From NCBI GenBank assembly GCA_009908885.1, contig JAAAOL010000014.1, positions 1-5,365 of the forward strand: DNA of 5,365 nt, in the 5' to 3' direction. Source of the stretch: Bacteroidota bacterium (GTDB lineage Bacteria; Bacteroidota; Rhodothermia; Rhodothermales; JAAAOL01). The position numbers were made by a program, and so were the translations under genes. Below the pieces are notes generated by a model. It was not told where the DNA came from, made no database searches, and saw nothing but the letters and a program-made list of their open reading frames with translations. How positions within the stretch are numbered: position 1 is the first letter of the stretch; every line of letters begins with the position of its first letter. Of the stretch, positions 1 to 4,304 are shown in pieces.

Positions 1-76
1 CGGCCCCTGACCGCCCAGGTGCTGGCTCGCCGCCGGAACAGGCTCCACCGTGTCTTCACATTGTTTAAGAACTTTC
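1..76. other. Left edge, no callable gene
   Basis: Two forward frames are open from the window edge and stop at 66-68 and 79-81. They could be the tail of an upstream gene (hsdM would be expected somewhere nearby), but neither short peptide has recognisable features. On the reverse strand the only ATG seen is followed at once by TGA. A TTCACA at 55-60 could be a -35 element for the next operon, with TTAACC at 78-83 as a poor -10 after a 17-base spacer; this is weak. Confidence 0.4.
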
Positions 77-95
77 GTTAACCAATCAGGTTAAC
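77..95. promoter_or_regulatory. Inverted repeat, probable operator of the higBA-like operon
   Basis: The sequence reads GTTAACC, five bases (AATCA), then GGTTAAC, a perfect 7-bp inverted repeat. It ends 15 bases before the GTG start of the toxin gene. HigA-type antitoxins with an Xre HTH usually bind palindromes over their own promoter, so autorepression by the gene at 442-1557 is the natural reading. The role is inferred from position and symmetry. Part of the palindrome would overlap a candidate -10 (78-83). Confidence 0.55.
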
Positions 96-110
96 AATTG
101 TGCACAACTT

Positions 111-449
111 GTGGATATCTCATTTCGCACCAACAAGCTTCAGAAGCAGCTCACCAGCGACAAGAAGCGCCGCAAGACCTATGGTACGGAGTGCGCGAAG
201 AAGCTCAAGCGGCGGCTCGACGACCTCCATGCTGCCACCTGTCTGGACGACGTCCGCCCGCCCTTTCCGGGGCGCTGTCACGAGCTGAAGGGCGACCGGC
301 AGGGCGTCCTCGCGATGGACGCGAAGCATCCCTACCGCCTCCTGTTCGAGCCCGCGCACGACCCGATTCCCACGAAGAACGACGGCGGCCTGGACTGGAG
401 CGAGGTCACCGCCATCACCATCATCGACGTCGAGGACTATCATGGGTAA
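111..449 (+). CDS. higB: HigB-like toxin (RelE/ParE superfamily), killer protein
   Basis: The 112-residue product matches the plasmid-maintenance killer (HigB) branch of the RelE/ParE fold, whose members are typically ribosome-dependent mRNA interferases. Visible landmarks are a basic N-terminal helical region (residues 6-36, rich in Lys/Arg), then FPGRCHELKGDRQGVLAMD (52-70), HPYRLLFEP (73-81), and a closing strand around W96 with VTAITIIDVEDYH (99-111). This order of strands and the HELKG and YRLLFEP blocks are typical of the family. The start is GTG at 111; no good ribosome binding site precedes it and no other in-frame start lies between the stop at 66-68 and 111, so translation may be weak or leaderless. 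The stop overlaps the next ATG by 8 bases (ATGGGTAA), the toxin-first order usual for higBA. Catalytic residues cannot be assigned with certainty. The family is fairly sure; activity is inferred. Confidence 0.82.
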   Translation: MDISFRTNKLQKQLTSDKKRRKTYGTECAKKLKRRLDDLHAATCLDDVRPPFPGRCHELKGDRQGVLAMDAKHPYRLLFEPAHDPIPTKNDGGLDWSEVTAITIIDVEDYHG

Positions 450-1557
450 GACGATTCAGAACGAATACGCGCCCGCTACGGTCACACCTCCTGGCGGAAC
501 GCTGCGCGACCTGCTCGACGAACAGGGGATGTCGCAGGCGGAGCTGGCCGAACGGATGGGCCGCTCGACGAAGTTCATCAGCAATCTGGTAAACGGCAAA
601 GCGCCCCTCTCGCAGGACGTAGCGCTCGAACTGGAGCGCGTGCTCGGCGTCCCGGCCCGCTTCTGGAACCGGCGTGAACAGCAGTACCGCGAATCGATGG
701 CCCGCCAGGCCGAGCGCAATCGTCTGAAAGGATTCGTTGGCTGGATGCAGAGGCACATCCCCGTGGAGGACATGACGAAATGGGGCTGGATCGAGGACTG
801 CGATGAGGCGGTGGATCAGGTCGATGCCGTGCTGGACTACTTCGGCGTGACCTCGCCCGATGAGTGGAACAGCATCTGGATGAACCCCGAGACGAAGGCG
901 GCCTTTCGGAAGACCCTCGCGTTTGCCAGCGAGCCTGGCGCGGTGGCCGCCTGGCTGCGCTATGGCGAGCTAGAAGCCCACCGGCGCGACGTGGCCCCGT
1001 TCGACAAGCAGGCCTTCAAAGACGCCCTTGCCGAGATCCGGGCGCTCACGACGCAGCCGCCACAGGACTTCGAACCCGCCCTGCTCGCGCGGTGCCAGGA
1101 GGCCGGGGTAGCCCTCGTGCTCACGCCGCAGGTGGAAGGGGCCAAGATCTCGGGCGCGACGCGCTGGCTGAGTCCCGACCTTGCGCTCATCCAGATGAGC
1201 CTGCGGTACAAGACGAACGACCACTTCTGGTTCACCTTCTTTCACGAGGCGGGCCACATCCTCCTGCACGGCAAGCGGGACGTGTTCCTCGAAGGTGCCG
1301 ACGAGGAGGTGGCTCAGGACAAGGAGACGGAAGCCGATGCCTTTGCCGCAGACCTGCTGATCCCGCGCGCCGCGTACGAGGCGTTCGTGCACGCGGGCGA
1401 CTTCAGCTGGGGCACCGTGTGCGCCTTCGCAAAAGCGCAGGGCCTCGATCCGGGCATCGTCGTAGGCCGACTCCAGCACGACGAATACGTGCCCTGGGAG
1501 TCCGGGCTCAACAAACTGAAGCAGCGGTTTCGGTGGAAGGAGAAGAAGGACGCATGA
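442..1557 (+). CDS. HigA/Xre HTH domain fused to ImmA/IrrE-type zinc metallopeptidase, probable antitoxin
   Basis: The 371-residue product has two parts. Residues about 18-75 form an Xre-type HTH in the HigA manner: MSQAELAERMGRSTKFISNL (30-49), followed by the LELERVLGVPARFWNRRE block (62-79) common in HigA. The C-terminal half is an ImmA/IrrE (M78-like) domain with the zinc motif HEAGH (268-272) and a likely third ligand E297 in ETEADAFAADLLIP (295-308). Plain HigA is about 100 residues, so this is the long, peptidase-fused form known in many bacteria. GAGGA at 432-436 sits 5 bases before the ATG, and the start overlaps the toxin stop, implying coupled translation. It probably neutralises the toxin and represses the promoter at 77-95. 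ImmA and IrrE proteases cleave repressors under stress, so self-cleavage or cleavage of another regulator is possible but not shown. The active-site residues all appear present. Confidence 0.88.
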   Translation: MGKTIQNEYAPATVTPPGGTLRDLLDEQGMSQAELAERMGRSTKFISNLVNGKAPLSQDVALELERVLGVPARFWNRREQQYRESMARQAERNRLKGFVGWMQRHIPVEDMTKWGWIEDCDEAVDQVDAVLDYFGVTSPDEWNSIWMNPETKAAFRKTLAFASEPGAVAAWLRYGELEAHRRDVAPFDKQAFKDALAEIRALTTQPPQDFEPALLARCQEAGVALVLTPQVEGAKISGATRWLSPDLALIQMSLRYKTNDHFWFTFFHEAGHILLHGKRDVFLEGADEEVAQDKETEADAFAADLLIPRAAYEAFVHAGDFSWGTVCAFAKAQGLDPGIVVGRLQHDEYVPWESGLNKLKQRFRWKEKKDA

Positions 1558-1706
1558 TCGACTCCGAGCGCTTCGTCGTGGATGCCGTGCAGGCCCGCCA
1601 CGACTGGGCCGGGCACTTCATTGTCATCGACACTTCATTGTCATCGAGCAGAACCGCATACGCATGCGACCATTACCGAAGTCATAATACCGGAATGACA
1701 CTGTGA
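1554..1706 (+). pseudogene. Small ORF frameshifted by a 17-bp tandem duplication, possible toxin remnant
   Basis: An ATG overlaps the preceding TGA (ATGA), and the frame runs 50 codons. It begins MIDSERFVVDAVQARHDWAG and then hits an exact 17-bp tandem duplication (1614-1630 and 1631-1647). After it the peptide becomes serine-rich and unlike a protein core. If one copy is removed, the frame continues instead as HFIVIEQNRIRMRPLPKS and stops at TAA 1685-1687, giving 38 residues with a strand-like, natural-looking end. That restored tail recalls, from memory, the C-terminus of small PIN-like (DUF5615) toxins ending in a VIE-x-x-R-x-R-x-RPLP-like strand. It would then be a truncated piece of a roughly 110-residue protein. 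It could instead be a genuine short coupled ORF. The duplication is certain; the identity is weak. Confidence 0.4.
1614..1647. repeat. Perfect 17-bp tandem duplication
   Basis: The unit CACTTCATTGTCATCGA occurs twice with no gap and no mismatch. Because 17 is not a multiple of three, it shifts the reading frame of the small ORF that starts at 1554. The absence of mismatches suggests a recent event, as in replication slippage. Confidence 0.95.
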
Positions 1707-1708
1707 TT

Positions 1709-1712
1709 AGGA
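1709..1712 (+). promoter_or_regulatory. Shine-Dalgarno site that bears on the hsdS start
   Basis: AGGA lies 9 bases before a TTG at 1722 but 18 bases before the ATG at 1731. Spacing favours the TTG start, start-codon preference favours the ATG. The choice changes only three residues. Confidence 0.4.
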
Positions 1713-1721
1713 ATCCCAGCG

Positions 1722-2960
1722 TTGCAATACATGACTGAATCAGAGAACACGAATCAAGCATCAGCAATCAAAGGCTTCGCTGCATCAACCAAGTTCAGGT
1801 GGCCTCTTGTAAAGAATGGCGAAGTGGTGTCTTTGCACTACGGAAAATCGCTCGTAGAGGACGAACGGCGACCCGGTAGCGTGCCTGTATACGGCACAAA
1901 CGGAATCACCGGCTGGCATGATGAAGCTCTTGCCGACGGGCCGACGGTTGTTTTGGGTAGAAAGGGCATGGGCAATCTGGGAGTCGAATGGTGCGAGGAT
2001 TCTTTCTGGGTGATCGATACGGCCTACTACACGACTTTCGATCATTCGCACATATTGCCGCGCTTTTTTTACTACTTCACAGATTACACCGGGCTTAATC
2101 ATTTAAAGGTTGGAACGTCCAATCCCAGTCTCCAACGCGATGTGTTCTCTGAACAACTCATCCCGTTGCCCCCGCTCCCCATCCAGCGCCGCATCGCCGA
2201 CATCCTGGGCGCGCTGGACGACAAGATCGAACTGAACCGCCAGATGAACGAGACGCTGGAGGCGATGGCGCAGGCGCTCTACCAGCACTGGTTCGTGGAC
2301 TTCGGGCCGTTCCAGGACGGCGCGTTCGTGGACAGCGAGCTGGGGCCGATTCCAGAGGGGTGGACGACACTTCCGCTAGACGAGGTCGCCAACTTCCTCA
2401 ACGGTACAGCTTGGGGGCGATACAAACCAGAGAGTGATGATGAAGCCACACTACAGGTCATCAAGATTCGTGAACTGCGTGGTGGCTTTGATGAGAAGTC
2501 AGATCTAGTCAGCGAGAAGCAGATCCCCGACAAGTACGTTGTCCGCGACGGGGACGTGATCTTTTCGTGGTCTGGAAGCCTGCTGCTTCGCTTGTGGAGC
2601 CACGGTCGAGGTGCATTGAATCAGCACCTGTTCAAGGTGACGTCTGAGCGATTTCCTAAGTGGTTTTACTACCAGGGTATCAGGCATCACATCGAGCGCT
2701 TCCGTCGCATCGCTGAAGGCAAGGCCACAACGATGGGCCACATCAAGCGCAGCCACCTCTCGGAGTCGCAAGTTGCTGTACCACCCACAGACGTGATGCG
2801 AGAGATTCACGCCCACATGGAGCCACTGATGAGCCTTCGGATTGCCAACATGCTAGAAGCGCGCACCCTGGCTGAAACCCGCGACTACCTGCTGCCTAAG
2901 CTCATCTCAGGCGAAATTCCCGTAGACGCCGCCGAGGAGCAGGCGGGGGTGGCGGCATGA
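1722..2960 (+). CDS. hsdS: Type I restriction-modification specificity subunit HsdS
   Basis: HsdS selects the bipartite DNA target for the HsdM2S methyltransferase and the R2M2S restriction complex. The 412-residue product (409 from ATG 1731) has the expected layout: a first target recognition domain (TRD1) about 25-146, including VPVYGTNGITGWHDE; a central conserved helix about 147-197, with LPLPPLPIQRRIADILGALD and HWFVDFGPF (189-197); TRD2 about 210-365, opening IPEGWTTLPLDEVANFLNG and carrying WSGS (283-286) and ALNQHLFKV around N300; and a distal conserved helix with RTLAETRDYLLPKLISGEIP (381-400). The length is normal and there is no frameshift. Sample 60-base blocks are 47% GC (1741-1800) and 42% (2041-2100) in or near TRD1 against 75% (2161-2220) in the central repeat, the mosaic expected when TRDs are exchanged horizontally. 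The target sequence cannot be deduced. The stop overlaps a following ATG (ATGA). Confidence 0.95.
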   Translation: MQYMTESENTNQASAIKGFAASTKFRWPLVKNGEVVSLHYGKSLVEDERRPGSVPVYGTNGITGWHDEALADGPTVVLGRKGMGNLGVEWCEDSFWVIDTAYYTTFDHSHILPRFFYYFTDYTGLNHLKVGTSNPSLQRDVFSEQLIPLPPLPIQRRIADILGALDDKIELNRQMNETLEAMAQALYQHWFVDFGPFQDGAFVDSELGPIPEGWTTLPLDEVANFLNGTAWGRYKPESDDEATLQVIKIRELRGGFDEKSDLVSEKQIPDKYVVRDGDVIFSWSGSLLLRLWSHGRGALNQHLFKVTSERFPKWFYYQGIRHHIERFRRIAEGKATTMGHIKRSHLSESQVAVPPTDVMREIHAHMEPLMSLRIANMLEARTLAETRDYLLPKLISGEIPVDAAEEQAGVAA

Positions 2961-3019
2961 GCATCGCCAGCAAGTTCGGCTCCGCTCGTACTGACGTACG
3001 GCTGTCACCCATCTTTTAG
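2957..3019 (+). CDS. Very short ORF coupled to hsdS, doubtful
   Basis: An ATG shares ATGA with the hsdS stop and opens 20 codons (MSIASKFGSARTDVRLSPIF) before TAG. The 4-base overlap is typical of real operon partners, so this may be the start of a gene whose remainder was lost, or chance. Nothing in the peptide is recognised. It contains a 5-bp inverted repeat (CGTAC-TGAC-GTACG, 2987-3000) without a T-run, so it is not a convincing terminator. Confidence 0.15.
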   Translation: MSIASKFGSARTDVRLSPIF

Positions 3020-3069
3020 TACGTTGACGCCATCGACCGTATCGTACCAACAGAAAGACGGCAGGTGGC

Positions 3070-3378
3070 ATGGTTACCATCCACATCGGCCCCGACGAAC
3101 GCACGCTAGACGACCGATACGAACCCTGGGTGACGCAGCAGATCACGCGTCGGCGGCAGGCTGGGCAGTCGGTCTGCGTGCGCGTCACTATCAAGGACGG
3201 CGACGTTCGGTTTACCCTCACCACGCCGGACTGTCCTTCGACGGGCGGCGGCGGCTTTTCGCCCAACAGGCGGGAGCAGCAGATCATCGACATCTGGAAC
3301 CGCCACGACCTCGGCGAGGGCGACCTGGCACCGGGACAGGTGATCGCCTTCTTGAAGCAGCTGGAGGGGATCGTGTAG
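3070..3378 (+). CDS. Uncharacterised 102-residue protein between hsdS and hsdR
   Basis: The function is not recognised. The product looks like a real soluble protein with two segments. Residues 1-55 have a predicted strand (MVTIHIGPDE), a basic helix (PWVTQQITRRRQAGQ, 19-33) and a hairpin-like VCVRVTIKDGDVRFTLTTPDC (35-55). A glycine-rich linker, STGGGGFSPN (57-66), leads to a helical tail with EQQIIDIWNRHDL (69-81) and PGQVIAFLKQLEGIV (88-102). C36 and C55 are the only cysteines. There is no signal peptide or membrane segment. The ATG at 3070 is the only plausible start; the purine-rich AGGTGG before it is too close to be ideal. A TTGACG at 3024-3029 could be a -35, but no good -10 follows. 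My recollection is that similar proteins occur beside type I RM genes, which I cannot verify. A modulator, antitoxin or accessory role is possible. Confidence 0.7.
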   Translation: MVTIHIGPDERTLDDRYEPWVTQQITRRRQAGQSVCVRVTIKDGDVRFTLTTPDCPSTGGGGFSPNRREQQIIDIWNRHDLGEGDLAPGQVIAFLKQLEGIV

Positions 3379-3392
3379 CCGCCGCGCGGCGG
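3379..3392. repeat. Perfect 14-bp GC palindrome after the stop codon
   Basis: CCGCCGCGCGGCGG begins directly after the TAG at 3376-3378. In RNA it can form a 5-bp GC stem with a GCGC loop. No T-run follows, so an intrinsic terminator is not supported; mRNA 3'-end protection or partial attenuation is possible. Confidence 0.45.
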
Positions 3393-3420
3393 TCTGGCCG
3401 CTCCTGACGGGAGGATGGGG

Positions 3421-3450
3421 CCCGGCGGCGCACAGAAACCCGCTGCCGGG
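3421..3450 (+). other. Strong GC-rich hairpin in the intergenic region
   Basis: CCCGGCGGCG (3421-3430) pairs with CGCTGCCGGG (3441-3450) over 10 positions, nine Watson-Crick and one G-U, around a 10-base loop. The next bases (ACGGGCCGTC) have no T-run, so this is not a classical terminator. It stands 46 bases before the antitoxin start and could set the relative expression of the downstream TA pair or stabilise a processed message. The structure is visible; the function is inferred. Confidence 0.5.
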
Positions 3451-3496
3451 ACGGGCCGTCAAATATGTTCGAGAGTCACCGATTTCGGAGAACGTC

Positions 3497-3763
3497 ATGT
3501 TGTATCAAGTCCAGTTGAACACGCTTGCCCACCTCGATGAAGAGGAGAGGAAAGAGGCGTTAGCCACCCTGGTCGAGCACACACGCACGGCCAATGGCGG
3601 GGCGACGGCGTACCTGCGAAGCCGGATCAAGGCGTTCGAGCTCCGCTACGAAATGACCTCCGACGAACTCCTGGAGCGACTGGCCGAGGGCACGCAAAAG
3701 GAAACCGCCGAGATCGCCGAGTGGCTGTTCCTGCTGGATGCCCTGGAGGGGGGCCGTGAGTAA
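3497..3763 (+). CDS. Small antitoxin-like protein, partner of the TumE-like toxin
   Basis: The 88-residue product is acidic and mostly helical. Its centre, RIKAFELRYEMTSDELLERL (43-62), followed by AEG (63-65) and IAEWLFLLDALE (73-84), follows a pattern I associate with small antitoxins beside TumE/DUF6516-type genes: an I-x-x-FE-x-x-Y-x-M(S/T) motif, then an acidic helix ending in W and hydrophobics. No HTH or other DNA-binding domain is evident, so autorepression is not obvious. GGAG at 3487-3490 lies 6 bases before the ATG, a good ribosome binding site. The end overlaps the toxin start by 8 bases (GTGAGTAA), and an internal GGAGG (3745-3749) serves the toxin. This antitoxin-first order and coupling would keep antitoxin in excess. 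Pairing is the main evidence; the family assignment is from memory and moderate. Confidence 0.65.
   Translation: MLYQVQLNTLAHLDEEERKEALATLVEHTRTANGGATAYLRSRIKAFELRYEMTSDELLERLAEGTQKETAEIAEWLFLLDALEGGRE
3745..3749 (+). promoter_or_regulatory. Shine-Dalgarno GGAGG fixing the toxin start at GTG 3756
   Basis: GGAGG lies inside the antitoxin coding sequence, 6 bases before GTG 3756. A longer in-frame start, ATG 3738, has no such site and would overlap the antitoxin by 26 bases, so the GTG is preferred. Confidence 0.7.
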
Positions 3764-4220
3764 GCACGCGCCCAACCTGTTTTCTCGCTACGAGTCCATC
3801 CATGAAACCGTCATGGCGCAGATGCGCCGGGGCGGTTTCGTCGTTTCCGACGCGCTTGTCTTTACGCCTCTGCCGAAGGCTATTCTGCTAGAGGGCACCA
3901 TCGACTGTCAAGGGCAGATCCGCATCGACGTGCGGAAGCGTCTCGACGTGCTGGACGACCGGGGCGACGACCCGCTCGTCCAGACGATCTTCTACTCGTA
4001 CAACGTGGCGCTGGCCGGTCGAGGCACTATCTTCCGCTATGACAGTCCCCATCAAAATCATCGGCGGTTTCACCACGTTCATCGCTACGACGTGCTCTCG
4101 GACGACACCGAGGGCACGGTGGAGCGCGTGCCAGAGGACGACTGGCCCACGCTGGGCGAGGTCATTCTGGAGGCCCAGGACTGGTACTACGAGCACTACG
4201 ACGCCCTGCAATCCCCGTAA
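3756..4220 (+). CDS. TumE-like (DUF6516) toxin candidate
   Basis: The 154-residue product has the layout of proteins annotated as TumE-family toxins (DUF6516), whose mechanism is not settled. A strand-rich first half holds AILLEGTIDCQGQIRIDVRK (42-61). It is followed by IFYSYNVAL (78-86), then the distinctive IFRYDSPHQNHRRFHHVHRY (92-111), with R94, D96, H99, H102, H106, H107 and H109 as candidate functional residues, and a helical tail TLGEVILEAQDWYYEHY. In the family this region usually reads like F-R-Y-D-x-x-P-H followed by a P-H-H-K-H-like cluster. There is no signal peptide or membrane segment. The gene is translationally coupled to the preceding antitoxin-like gene through an 8-base overlap and an internal GGAGG. 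No frameshift or truncation is apparent. The call rests on the motif and gene pairing, not on a search; an unrelated histidine-rich nuclease-like fold is the main alternative. Confidence 0.65.
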   Translation: MSKHAPNLFSRYESIHETVMAQMRRGGFVVSDALVFTPLPKAILLEGTIDCQGQIRIDVRKRLDVLDDRGDDPLVQTIFYSYNVALAGRGTIFRYDSPHQNHRRFHHVHRYDVLSDDTEGTVERVPEDDWPTLGEVILEAQDWYYEHYDALQSP

Positions 4221-4240
4221 CGACGCCGCTGCCGTCCCGC

Positions 4241-4269
4241 TTGCGCCCGCCCTGGTACAGACGTATCCT
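4241..4269 (+). promoter_or_regulatory. Weak candidate promoter for hsdR
   Basis: TTGCGC (4241-4246) and TATCCT (4264-4269) are exactly 17 bases apart and lie in the 84-base gap before hsdR. They match the sigma-70 consensus at 3/6 and 4/6 positions. In high-GC DNA such a pair can arise by chance, but a separate hsdR promoter would make sense, as restriction is often expressed apart from modification. Confidence 0.25.
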
Positions 4270-4304
4270 GTAGTGACCTAGCGAGCGTATGTTGCGTAGC
4301 TGCC

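Noticed and set aside
98..592. Long open frame (164 codons) over the toxin and antitoxin start
   Set aside because: The product is rich in Arg, Ala and Pro with no protein-like pattern. It is an out-of-frame shadow of two genes that match known families.
864..1553. In-frame extension upstream of the small ORF at 1554
   Set aside because: It lies wholly inside the metallopeptidase gene in another frame and is Arg/Gly/Pro-rich. Only the part from ATG 1554 onward is considered.
1661..1668. CGCATGCG palindrome before hsdS as an operator
   Set aside because: An 8-bp self-complementary word is expected by chance in GC-rich sequence and has no repeated partner nearby.
2987..3000. CGTAC-TGAC-GTACG inverted repeat as terminator after hsdS
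   Set aside because: The stem is only 5 bp and no T-run follows.
3024..3407. 127-codon + strand frame over the 102-residue gene
   Set aside because: Its Arg/His-rich translation is the usual shadow in GC-rich DNA. The 3070 frame has balanced, protein-like composition.
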